From the NCBI GenBank assembly GCA_037954235.1, contig JBBMOA010000001.1, positions 31,743,074 through 31,807,073 on the forward strand: 64,000 nucleotides of DNA, written 5' to 3'. The stretch's first letter is position 1, and each line of letters begins with the position of its first letter. This DNA comes from Aulostomus chinensis (lineage: Eukaryota > Chordata > Actinopteri > Syngnathiformes > Aulostomidae). Positions 9,914-22,000 of the stretch are shown in pieces. The position numbers were made by a program, and so were the translations under genes. A model generated the notes under the pieces. The model was not told the DNA's origin, searched no databases, and saw nothing but the letters and a program-made list of their open reading frames with translations.

Positions 9914-10366
9914 GTCACGTTATGAATGGAGGGCTGAGTTGGAGCAGAGGGGGCAGGATCCTGGGGGTGGACTGTCTTTAGGGGGCTGAGGTGTCTGGTG
10001 GTCTTGGTGGACCTTCTGCATCTCAATCTGAGACCACAGAGTCCTGTGTTCTTGAGTCATTGTCTATAGTCTCTGTTGTTGGAGAGCTCAGTGTGGTCCC
10101 TGATGGTCTAGTGGCTAGGATTTAGCGCTTTCACCGCCGCGGCCTGGGTTTGATTCCTGGTCAGGGAATGAGTTATTTAGAGGTTGAGGGAGAGGTGATC
10201 AGGTGGTCCACATGATGGTGGAGGTGATGAACTGTGAGTCCATCATGGCTCCACTCTCACCCCCATTGTAGTGTTCTTGGTTCACTCTGCCATGGCCCCA
10301 TGTTGAAGGGTGACTGTCTCATTCAGGTCCAACCCTTTGTTAGACTCTATTAAGTCACTGACTCCC
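9914..10366 (+). repeat. Inverted duplication containing tRNA-Glu, copy 2
   Basis: Reverse complement of 5992-6438, with small differences: a loss near the 3' end and point changes. The two copies are about 3.5 kb apart and point in opposite directions, with the tRNA-Ala and tRNA-Ser genes between them. Confidence 0.9.
10097..10168 (+). pseudogene. tRNA-Glu-like, anticodon TTC
   Basis: A 72-nt copy in the inverted duplication: TCCCTGATGGTCTAGTGGCT at the start and GGTCAGGGAA at the end. The anticodon loop is CTTTCAC, giving TTC where the sister copy has CTC. Both anticodons decode glutamate, so identity is kept. Box B is GGTTTGATTCC (C56 replaced by T), and the anticodon stem has TAGCG opposite CGCCG with one A-C mismatch. 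The acceptor still pairs. It is probably degenerate, though a functional isoacceptor switch cannot be excluded. Confidence 0.7.
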
Positions 10367-10427
10367 AAACTCTGTAATCCTCCTTAGTAGCTTTGGTTAT
10401 TGATGATCTGCAATGGTTCGTGGGGGT

Positions 10428-10507
10428 GGAGCCTATCCCTCAGGTGAGGGGCGGGGTTTATCCTGGACAGGTCACCAGTCCATGGCAGGGCCAACACATA
10501 GAGACAG
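10428..10507 (+). repeat. Teleost interspersed repeat fragment
   Basis: GGTGGAGCCTATCC, then GGGGCGGGGTTTATCCTGGA, then CAGGTCACCAGTCCATGG. This is the core of a very abundant fish repeat also seen here at 38040-38160, 39535-39850 and, inverted, 40050-40175. The family name is left open. Confidence 0.75.
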
Positions 10508-10689
10508 ATTGATTATAAAAATGTTCATCCCCAGTTTGAAGTTAGAGACAGGATTTAAGTCTGGAAGGTTTTTGTCTTCAATTTAATTCAAAGTGTTGGA
10601 AACTGTTTCTAACAAACTCTGCTGTTCAACAGTCAAAATGTTTTCTAACCAAGCTGAATGCTCTCATATACTTTTTAAAGTTGAGTTCC

Positions 10690-10805
10690 TTTCATGTCCT
10701 CCTGAGATCAAAGACAGAATTCTAGGTACAAATAAATACACTATCAAAGCCCTGATGACATCATCATCAATTCTGACTTTGATCTGGAGGCTCTTGCTTT
10801 CTTGC
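10690..10805 (+). repeat. Segment duplicated at 39885-39985
   Basis: TTTCATGTCCTCCTGAGATC, then AAAGACAGAATTCTAG, then CAAAGCCCTGATGACATCAT, then CTTTGATCTGGA recur at about 39885-39985 in the same order. Together with the Phe-flank similarity, this links the tRNA-bearing regions at 7-12 kb and 38-42 kb as paralogous. Confidence 0.85.
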
Positions 10806-10845
10806 TTCAAATAAAAAACGTTGTTCCAGGGAAAAGTCTGCACAT

Positions 10846-10847
<2 letters not shown>

Positions 10848-10912
<65 letters not shown>
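10848..10912 (+). repeat. (CA)n microsatellite, interrupted
   Basis: CA repeats with CG interruptions near 10881 and 10909. Confidence 0.95.
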
Positions 10913-10914
<2 letters not shown>

Positions 10915-12069
10915 GCCTGTCTTCAGTATAAAATGGTCTGTCACGTTCTCTCACGTTGGAAGATTTCTCTGACTCCATTGTGAATACAGAGATTCTTCAT
11001 CTGCCACCTGAGTCTTGATCCACTGATTCCTCTGATCCACCTCTTTCTGCTCCAACAAGGCTGACATGGATCAGGTGGGTCCATGTCATCCAATCAGGAG
11101 GTTTCTCCTCTCAGTTAATTTTCTTCATCCCAGTTTAGATTGATTCTTCTCAGCCTCATGAAGGAGCATCTGATCAGGTGTTTGGGTGCTTGTTGGTTGT
11201 AATTCCATAGATTTTAATCTCAGATGTTATAGAATTAATAAGAACATCTTAAAGACCTTTGTCCAACACTTGAAACTCTCCTGTCTGTGGAGGCCCAACT
11301 GGCCTTTGGTAGTGAGGTGGTGGATGCATGTGTTTGAAATGAGGCTGGTGTTGCTGTGAGGAGCCACTAGAGGGAGACACCTGTCGTTCCTCCCAGCTGA
11401 CAACGAGGCTTCACAGCTGCATTGGAAGCTGTCCTTTATTGGTCCCAACTGTCTTGAGCTCAGGGGCCAAACTCACCAACAACACTTCCTCCTGGTCATG
11501 TGGTCTGTTTGTCAGGAGATTCCCAATCCAAAGTTGTTGACACACAAGAGAAGAAAACACGTCAAAGTTTGTTCATTTTTATGAATCAAACTGAAAATGA
11601 ACAGAAGAGTGACAGTGAAAATGGATTCAAAAATAATGAATAATCATGAATAATGAATAAATGCTCAGAATTTACTGGCATTTGACTGCATTTAGTGGTT
11701 AATCAGTAGATGAAAGAGGAACATATATATTCTATACATGTGATGTACGTACGTGGCTGTGGACAAAAGCGTCTGCTCAATGAAATTGTAGGATTGTAGA
11801 ATTCTATAAATCTAGAATATAATTGTAGAAATGCTCTCTCTCACCACCCCCAACGTCTGTGCCAGGGTCTCTGGCCAGTGGTCAATGGCTCCTATCACCT
11901 GCCCAGGATGGATCCAGCTTGCTTGTCTTTGTAATTCTGCACTTATTAGAGACCTGGAAACAAAGGAATGCTGAAAAAGAGAAAATAGGACCTCACACAA
12001 ATGGGCTTGTGACAGAAATTAAGATCATTTTGTGAATATCCATCCTCTTCAAATGTGTGTGTGAATGTG
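10913..12069. other. Intergenic; second copy of a tRNA-Ser flank
   Basis: Around 11510-11630 the sequence is a diverged copy of about 9075-9195, the 5' flank of the first Ser-AGA-like gene. It therefore belongs to a duplicated unit of several hundred bases. No protein-coding region was recognised. Confidence 0.5.
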
Positions 12070-12151
12070 GTCGTTGTGGCTGAGTGGTGAAGGCGATGGA
12101 CTAGAAATCCATTGGGGTGTCCCTGCTCAGGTTGGAGTCCTGCCAGCAACG
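12070..12151 (+). pseudogene. tRNA-Ser-like (AGA), copy 2
   Basis: Nearly identical to 9400-9481, including ten or more bases of both flanks (GTGTGTGAATGTG before, GTTAA after). The anticodon is AGA and box B has the same C56-to-G change (GGTTGGAGTCC). It differs by CTGAG in place of CCGAG in the D-arm and by a few bases in the variable arm and 3' end. A duplicated unit is more likely than independent origin. Confidence 0.75.
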
Positions 12152-12404
12152 TTAAGCTGTTGATGTTCTATGTCAGGGTGAACGTCCTACCTGTGCCTGA
12201 TTCAGTGTGGTGGCTCACACCTGAATTTATCCAAACTAGCTAACTTCTTAACGCCAATCTACACAGTTTGAATCATCAAAACCTCAAACTGCAGTAAGAA
12301 TTTTCAATTCTCTCATCCACAACAATCCTCATCAATAAAATCTGGAAGAAGGAACCGCAGAAAGTCTGCAGGAGAACGTAGACGAGTGCTGCCACCGACC
12401 CGTC

Positions 12405-12690
12405 ATGGGGAGGACCGGTAACGTGGTGACCCCACTTCCCAAAAGAAGCCGACCGTCCAGCGCACCCTCATCACCCAATAAGGACCTCGGGGACATCCTG
12501 GACTCAGTTGACAGGAAACTAACAAGTTTCGATGCTGGACTCTCTCGTGGAAATCCTCCACAAAGAGCCTCCATGAGTCTCTGGAACTCAGCCAGCAAAA
12601 GGTGGCTTCACTGGCCGCTAAAAATCAAGCCCTTCAAGCCTCCAGCCTCCCATCACTGTTTCCTCCCTCTCAAATATGTATCCTGAAATA
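12405..12690 (+). pseudogene. LINE-type ORF1 fragment, frame-shifted
   Basis: A start codon at 12405 opens MGRTGNVVTPLPKRSRPSSA, then DLGDILDSVDRKL. The coiled-coil-like piece ASLAAKNQALQASS follows in another frame at about 12605. The layout of a basic, proline-rich start followed by a heptad-rich segment resembles ORF1 proteins of L1-like non-LTR retrotransposons of fish. The assignment rests on that style and not on a catalytic motif. There is no reverse transcriptase nearby, so this is a broken 5' remnant at most. A host gene exon remains possible. Confidence 0.45.
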
Positions 12691-12911
12691 TGGATTTGAG
12701 TCTTTAGATGCTGTAACGTCCAAAGATCATATTCTTATTGACCCTCCCCCTTCTTTGTTCCACCATGGAAAGAGGAGAACTCTATTCTAGTTTAGTGGAT
12801 GAACATAGAGGGACTACACCTGGATCTCTGTGTTTAACAAACAATTGAGTTAAACATCAGGAGTCGTGAGTTTGCTCAAAACTAATGACTTGGACTGAGT
12901 TCAATGAGTAT

Positions 12912-13018
12912 ATAGCCAACAATTCTCCATCAGCAGCACATCCTGCAACAGTGGTGATAAAAACCTTCCTTTTAACAGGCAGGAACCTCGAGCAGATCCA
13001 GGATCAGTGGGGACGAGG
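12912..13018 (+). repeat. Dispersed repeat, copy 2
   Basis: Closely matches 10-120 of the window (AGCAGCACATCCTGCAACAG; AACCTTCCTTTTAACAGGCA; AGATCCAGGATCAGTGGGGA). It ends a few bases before the first satellite array. Confidence 0.85.
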
Positions 13019-13031
13019 TTACAAACAAAGG

Positions 13032-16000
13032 TACCTCAAAACCTCAAAACAGTGATGTCGGAAGAATTGCTCATGATCTCAAAATGATGCGACAGTAATG
13101 GAGGAAGAGTTGCTAATGAACTCAAAATAATGCTACAATGATGTTGTAAAAATTGCTAATGAACTCAAAATGATGCTAACAGTAATGTAGTGAAAGTTTC
13201 GAATAACCTCAAAGTAATGCTGACAGTGATGTAGTAAGAGTTGCTACGAACCTCAAAATAATGCGACAGTGATGTTGGAAACATTGCCAATGATCTCAAA
13301 ATGATGCGACAGTGATGTAGTAAGAATTACTAATGAACTCAAAATGATGCTAACAGTAATGTAGTGATAGTTGCTAATAAACTCAGTGATTCTTTCAGTA
13401 ATGAAGTGAAAGTTTCGAACAACCTCAAAGTGATGCTGACAGTCATGTGGTAAGAGTTGCTACTAACCACAAAATAATGATACAGTGATGTCGGAAGAAT
13501 TGCTAATGAACTCAAAATGATGCGAACAGTAATGTAGTGAAAGTTTCGAATAACCTCAAAGTCATGCTGACAGTCTTGTACTAAGAGTTGCTACGAACCT
13601 CAAAATATTGCGACAGTGATGTCGGAAGAATTGCTAATGAACTCAAGATGATGCTAACAGTAATGGAGTGAAACTTTCGAATAACCTCAAAGTGATGCTG
13701 ACAGCCTTTTAGTAAGAGTTGCTAATGAACTCAATGTAATGCTACAGTGATGTCGTGAGAATTTCTCAAAAACTCAAAATGATGCTAACAGTAATGTAGT
13801 GATAGTTGCTAATAAACTCAAAGTGATGCTGAAAGTAATGTAGTAAGAGTTGCTACGAACCTCAAAATAATGCAACAGTAATGTAGTAAGAGTTGCTACG
13901 AACCTCAAAATATTGCGACAGTGATGTCGGAAGAATTGCTAATGGTCTCAAAATGATGCGACAGTGATGTAGAAAGAATTGCTAATGAACTCAAAATGAT
14001 GCTAACAGTAATGGAGTGAAACTTTCGAATAACCTCAAAGTGATGCTGACAGTCATGTAGTAAGTGTTGCTACGAACCTCAAAATATTGCGACAGTGATG
14101 TCGGAAGAATTGCTAATGAACTCAAAATGATGCTAAAAGTAATGTAGTGAGAGTTGCTAATAAACTCAGTGATGCTGACAGTAATGTAGTAAGAGTTACT
14201 CATAACCTCAAAATAATGCTACAGTGATGTCGTAGGAATTGCTAATGAACTCAAAATAATGCGAAAGTAATGTCGGAAGAATTGCTAATGATCTCAAAAT
14301 GATGCTACAGTGATGTCATAAGAATTGCTAATGAACTCAAAATGATGCTAAGAGTAATGTAGTGATAGTTGCTAATAAAATCAGTGATGCTGACAGTCAT
14401 GTAGTGAGAGTTGCTTCGAACGTAAATAATGCGACAGTGATGTTGGAAGAATTGCTGATGATCTCAAAATGTTGCGACAGTGATGGAGTAAGAATTGCTA
14501 ATAAACTCAAAATGATGCTAAAAGTAATGTAGTGATAGTTGCTCATGATCTCAAAGTGATGCTGACAGAAATGTAGTAAGAGTTGCTACTTACCACAAAA
14601 TAATACTACAGTGATGTCGGAAGAATTGCTAAAGATCTCAAAATGATGCGACAGTGATGGAGTGAAAGTTTCGAATAACCTCAAAGTCATGCTGACAGTC
14701 ATGTACTAAGAGTTGCTACGAATCTAAAAATAATGCGACAGTAATGTAGTAAAAGTTGCTACGAACCTCAAAATATTGCGACAGTGATGTCGGAAGAATT
14801 GCTAATGAACTCAAGATGATGCTAACAGTATAGAGTGAAACTTTCGAATAACCTCAAAGTGATGCTGACAGCCTTTTAGTAAGAGTTGCTCATGAACTCA
14901 ATTTAATGCTACAGTGATGTCGTGAGAATTTCTCAACAACTCAAAATGATGCTAACAGTAATGTAGTGATAGTTGCTAATAAACTCAAAGTGATGCTGAC
15001 AGTAATGTAGTAAGAGTTGCTACGGTCCTTAAAATAATGCAACAGTAATGTAGTAAGAGTTGCTACGAACCTCAAAATAATGCAACAGTAATGTAGTAAG
15101 AGTTGCTACGAACCTCAAAATATTGCGACAGTGATGTCGGAAGAATTGCGAATGGTCTCAAAATGATGCGACAGTGATGTAGAAAGAATTGCAAATGAAC
15201 TCAAAATGATGCTAACAGTAATGGAGTGAAACTTTCGAATAACCTCAAAGTGATGCTGACAGTCATGTAGTAAGAGTTGCTACGAACCTCAAAATATTGC
15301 GACAGTGATGTCGGAAGAATTGCTAATGAACTCAAGATGATGCTAACAGTAAGGTAGTGATAGTTGCTAAGAAACTCAGTGATGCTTACAGTAATGTAGT
15401 AAGAGTTTCGAACAACCTCAAAGTGATGCTGACAGTCATGTACTAAGAGTTGCTACGAACCTCAAAATAATAAGACAGTAATGTAGTTAAAGTTGCTACG
15501 AACCTAAAAATAAATACGACAATGATGTCGGAAGAATTGCTAATGAACTCAAGATGATGCTAACAGTCATGTAGTGATAGTTGCTAAGAAACTCAGTGAT
15601 GCTTACAGTAATGTAGTAAGAGTTGCTACGAACCTTAAAATAATGCAACAATAATGTAGTAAGACTTGCTACGAACCTCAAAATAATTTGACAGTGAAGT
15701 CAGAAGAATTGCTCATGATCTCAAAATGATGCGACAGTGATGTAGTAAGAATTGCTCATGAACTCAAAATGATGCTAAAAGTAATGGAGTGAAAGTTTCC
15801 AATAACCTCAAAGTGATGCTGACAGTCATGTAGTGAGAGTTGCTACGAACCTCAAAACAATGCGACAGTAATGTAGTAAAAGTTGCTACGAACCTCAAAA
15901 TATTGCGACAGTGATGTCAGAAGAATTGCTAATGAACTCAAAATGATGCTAACAGTAATGTAGTGATAGTTGCTAATCAAGTCAGTGATGCTTACAGTAA

Positions 16001-19000
16001 TGTAGTAAGTGTTTCGAATAACCTCAAAGTGATGCTGACAGTCATGTAGTAAGAGTTGCTACGAACCTCAAAATAATGCGACAGTGATGTCAGAAGAATT
16101 GCTAAAGATCTTAAAATGATGCGACAGTGATTTAGTAAGAATTGCTCATAAACTCAAAATGATGCGACAGTAATGTAGTGACAGTTGCTAATAAACTCAA
16201 AGTGATGATGACAGTAATCTAGTAAGAGTTGCTACGAACCTTAAAATAATGCAACAATAATGTAGTAAGAGTTGCTACGAACCTCAAAATAATGCGAAAG
16301 TAATGTAGTAAAAGTTGCTACGAACCTCAAAATATTGCGACAGTGATGTCGGAAGAATTGCTCATGAACTCAAGATGATGCTAACAGCAATGTAGTGATA
16401 GTTGCTAAGAAACTCAGTGATGCTTACAGTAATGTAGTAAGAGTTTCGAATAACCTCAAAGTGATGCTGACAGTCATTTAGTAAGAGTTGCTAATGAACT
16501 CAGTTCAATGCTACAGTGATGTCGTGAGAATTGCTCATGAACTCAAAATGATGCTAACAGTAATGTAGTGATAGTTGCTAATAAACTCAAAGTAATGCTG
16601 ACAGTAATGTAGTAAGAGTTGCTACGAACCTTTAAATAAAGCAACAGTAATGTAGTTAGAGTTGCTACGAACCTCAAAATAATGTGACAGTGATGTCAGA
16701 AAAAGTGCTAATGATCTCAAAATGATGCGACAGTGATGTAGTAAGAATTGCTAATGAACTCAAAATGATGCTAACAGTAATGGAGTGAAAGTTTCCAATA
16801 ACCTCAAAGTGATGCTGACAGCCATGTAGTAAGAGTTGCTACGAACCTCAAAACAATGCGACAGTAATGTCGTAAAAGTTGCTACGAACCTCAAAATATT
16901 GCGACAGTGATGTCGGAAGAATTGCTATCGAACTCAAGATGATGCTAACAGTAATGTTGTGGTAGTTGCTAATCAACTCAGTCATGCTTACAGTAATGTA
17001 GTAAGTGTTTCGAATAACCTCAAAGTGATGCTGACAGTCATGTCGTAAGAGTTGCTACGAACCTCAAAATAATGCGAAAGTAATGTAGTAAAAGTTGCTA
17101 CGAACCTCAAAATAATGCGAAAGTAATGTAGTAAAAGTTGCTACGAACCTCAAAATATTGCGACAGTGATGTCGGAAGAATTGCTAATGAACTCAAGATG
17201 ATGCTAACAGTAATGTAGTGGTAGTTGCTAATCAAGTCAGTGATGCTTACAGTAATGTAGTAAGTGTTTCGAACAACCTCAAAGTGATGCTGACAGTCAT
17301 GTAGTAAGAGTTGCTACGAACCTCAAAATAATGCGACAGTGATGTCGGAAGAATTGCTAATGATCTCAAAATATTGCGACAGTGATGTCGGAAGAATTGC
17401 TAATGAACTTAAAATGATGCTAACAGTAATGTAGTGATAGTTGCTAATGACCTCAAAGTGATGCTGACAGTCATGTAGTAAGTGTTGCTACAAACCTCAA
17501 AAAAATGGGACAGTAATGTAGTAAAAGTTGCTACGAACCTCAAAATATTGCGACAGTGATGTCTGAAGAATTGCTAATAAACTCAAGATGATGCAAACAG
17601 TAATGTAGTGATAGTTGCTAAGAAACTCAGTGATGCTTACAGTAATGTAGTAAGTGTTTCAAACAACCTCACAGTGATGCTGAAAGTCAGTTAGTAAGAG
17701 TTGCTAATGAACTCAATTAAATGCTACAGTGATGTCGTGAGAATTGCTCATGAACTCAAAATGATGCTAACAGTAATGTAGTGATAGTTGCTAATAAACT
17801 CAAAGTGATGCTGACAGTAATGTATTAAGAGTTGCTACGAACCTGAAAATAATGCAACAAAAATGTAGTAAGAGTTGCTACGAACCTCAAAATATTGCGA
17901 AAGTGATGTCGGAAGAACTGCTAATGATCTCAAAATGATGTGAAAGTGATGTAGTAAGAATTGCTAATGAACTCAAAATGATGCTAACAGTAATGGAGTG
18001 AAAGTTTCGAATAACCTCAAAGTGATGCTGACAGTCATGTAGTAAGTGTTGCTACGAACCTCAAAATAATGCGACAGTAATGTTGTAAAAGTTGCTACGA
18101 ACCTCAAAATATTGCGACAGTGATGTCGGAAGAATTGGTAATGAACTCAAAATGATGCTCAAAGTAATGTAGTGATAGTTGCTAATCAAGTCAGTGATGC
18201 TTACAGTAATGTAGTAAGTGTTTCGAATAACCTCAAAGTGATGCTGACAGTCTTGTACAAAGAGTTGCTACGAACCTCAAAATAATGCGACAGTGATGTC
18301 GGAAGAATTGCTAATGATCTCAAAATGATGCGACAGTGATGTAGTAAGAATTGCTAATGAACTCAAAATGATGCTAACAGTAATGGAGTGAAACTTTCGA
18401 AAAACCTCAAAATGATGCTGACAGTCATGGAGTAAGTGTTGCTACAAACCTCAAAATAATGCGACAGTAATGTAGTAAAAGTTGCTACGAACCTCAAAAT
18501 ATTGCGACCGTGATGTCGGAAGAATCTCTAATGAACTCAAGATGATGCTAACAGTAATGTAGTGAAAGTTGCTAAGAAACTCAGTGATGCTTACAGTAAT
18601 GTAGTAAGAGTTTCGAACAACCTCAAAGTGATGCTGACAGTCATTTAGTAAGAGTTGCTAATGAACTCAATTCAATGCTACAGTGATGTCGTGAGAATTG
18701 CTCATAAACTCAAAATAATGCGAACAGTAATGTAGTGATAGTTGCTAATAAACTCAAAGTGATGCTGACAGTAATGTAGTAAGAGTTGCTACGAACCTTA
18801 AAATAATGCAACAATAATGTAGTAAGAGTTGCTAATGAACTCAATTCAATGCTACAGTGATGTCGTGAGAATTGCTCATGAACTCAAAATGATGCGAACA
18901 GTAATGTAGTGATAGTTGCTAATAAACTCAAAGTGATGCTGACAGTCATGTAGTAAGAGTTGCTACGAACCTTAAAATAATGTGACGGTGATGTCAGAAG

Positions 19001-22000
19001 AATTGCTAATGATCTCAAAATGATGCGACAGTGATGTCATCAGAATTGTTAATGATCTGAAAATGATGCGACAGTGATGTAGTAAGAATTGCTAATGAAC
19101 TCAAAATGATGCTAACAGTAACGGAGTGAAACTTTCGAAAAACCTCAAAGTGATGCTGACAGTCATGTAATAAGTGTTGCTACGAACCTCAAAATAATGC
19201 GACAGTAATGTAGTAAAAGTTAATACGAACCTCAAAATATTGCGACAGTGATGTCGGAAGAACTGCTAATGAACTCAAAATGATGCTAACAGTAATGTAG
19301 TGATAGTTGCTAATCAACTCAGTGATGCTGACAGTAATGTAGTAAGTGTTTCGAACAACCTCAAAGTGATGCTGACAGTCATGTAGTAAGAGTTGCTACG
19401 AACCTCAAAATAATGTGACAGTGATGTCAGAAGAATTGTTAATGATCTGAAAATGATGCGACAGTGATGTAGTAAGAATTGCTAGTGAACTCAAAATGAT
19501 GCTAACAGTTATGGAGTGAAAGTTTCGAATAACCTCAAAGAGATGCTGACAGTCATGTAGTAAGAGTTGCTACGAACCTCAAAATAATGCGACAGTGATG
19601 TCAGAAGAAATCCTAAAGATCTCAAAATGATGCGACAGTGATTTAGTCAGAATTGCTAATGAACTCAAAATGATGCTAACAGTAATGGAGTGAACGTTTC
19701 GAATAACCTCAAAGTGATGCTGACAGTCATGTAGTAAGAGTTGCTACGAACCTCAAAGTAATGCGACAGTAATGTAGTAAAAGTTGCAACGAACCTCAAA
19801 ATATTGCGACAGTGATGTCGGAAGAATTGCAAATGAACTCAAGATGATGCTAACAGTAATGGAGTGAAACTTTCGAATAACCTCAAAGTGATGCTGACAG
19901 TCATGTAGTAAGTGTTGCTACGTACCTCAAAATAATGCGACAGTAATGTAGTAAAAGTTGCTACGAACCTCAAAATATTGCGACATTGATGTCGGAAGAA
20001 TTGCTAATGAACTCAAAATGATGCTAACAGTAATGTAGTGATAGTAGCTAAGAAACTCAGTGATGCTTAAAGTAATGTAGAAAGAGTTTCTAACAACCTC
20101 AAAGTGATGCTGACAGTAATTTAGTAAGAGTTGCTAATGAACTCAATTTAATGCTACAGTGATGTCGTGAGAATTGCTCAACAACTCAAAATGATGCTAA
20201 CAGTGATGTAGTGATAGTTGCTAAAAAACTCAAAGTGATGCTGACAAAAATGTAGTAAAAGTTGCTACGAACCTCAAAATAATGCAACAATAATGTAGTA
20301 AAAGTTGCCACGAACCTCAAAATATTGCGACAGTCATGTAGTAAAAGTTAATACGAACCTCAAAATATTGCGACAGTGATGTCGGAAGAACTGCTAATGA
20401 ACTCAAAATGATGCTAACAGTAATGAAGTGATAGTTGCTAATCAACTCAGTGATGCTGACAGTAATGTATTAAGTGTTTCGAACAACCTCAAAGTGATGC
20501 TGACAGTCATGTAGTAAGAGTTGCTACGAACCTCAAAATAATGTGACAGTGATGTCAGAAGAATTGTTAATGATCTGAAAATGATGCGACAGTGATGTAG
20601 TAAGAATTGCTAGTGAACTCAAAATGATGCTAACAGTAATGGAGTGAAAGTTTCGAATAACCTCAAAGAGATGCTGACAGTCATGTAGTAAGAGTTGCTA
20701 CGAACCTCAAAATAATGCGACAGTAATGTAGTAAAAGTTGCTACGAACCTCAAAATATTGCGACAGTGATGTCGGAAGAATTGCTAATGAACTCAAAATG
20801 ATGCTAACAGTAATGTAGTGATAGTTGCTAATCAACTCATTGTTGCTGATAGTGATGTAGTAAGTGTTTCGAACAACCTCAAAGTGATGCTGACAGTCAT
20901 GTCGTAAGAGTTGCTACGAACCTCAAAATAATGCGACAGTGATGTCAGAAGAAATCCTAAAGATCTAAAAATGATGCGACAGTGATTTAGTCAGAATTGC
21001 TAATGAACCCAAAATGATGCTAACAGTAATGGAGTGAACGTTTCGAATAACCTCAAAGTGATGCTGACAGTCATGTACTAAGAGTTGCTAAGAACCTCAA
21101 AATAATGCGACAGTAATGTAGTAAAAGGTGCTAGGAACCTCAAAATATTGCGACAGTGATGTCGGAAGAATTGCTAATGAACTCAAAATGATGCTAAAAG
21201 TAATGTAGTGATAGTTGCTAATCAAGTCAGTAATGCTTTCAGTAATGTAGTAAGTGTTTCGAAGAACCTCAAAGTGATGCTGACAGTCATGTAGTAAGAG
21301 TTGCTAAGAACCTCAAAATATTGCACGGGAATGTAGTAAAAGTTGCTACGAAAATCAAAATATTGCGACAGTGATGTCGGAAGAATTGCTAATGAACTTA
21401 AAATGATGCTAACAGTAATGTAGTGATAGTTGCTAATCAAGTCAGTGATGCTTACAGTCATGTAGGAAGTGTTTCGAATAACCTCAAAGTGATGCTGACA
21501 GTCATGTAGTAAGAGTTGCTAATGAACTCAATATAATGCCACAGTAATGGAGTAAAAGTTGCTACGAACCTCAAAATATTGCGACAGTGATGTCGGAAGA
21601 ATTGCTAATGAACTTAAAATGATGCTAACAGTAATGTAGTGATAGTTGCTCATCAACTCAGTGATGCTGACAGTAATGTATTAAGTGTTTCGAACAACCT
21701 CAAAGTGATGCTGACAGTCATGTAGTAAGAGTTGCTACGAACCTCAAAATAATGTGACAGTGATGTCAGAAGAATTGTTAATGATCTGAAAATGATGCGA
21801 CAGTGATGTAGTTAGAATTGCTAGTGAACTCAAAATGATGCTAACAGTAATGGAGTGAAACTTTCGAATAACCTCAAAGTGATGCTGACAGTCATGTAGT
21901 AAGTGTTGCTACGAACCTCAAAATAATGCGACAGTAATGTAGTAAAAGTTGCTACGAACCTCAAAATATTGCGACAGTGATGTCGGAAGAATTGCTAATG

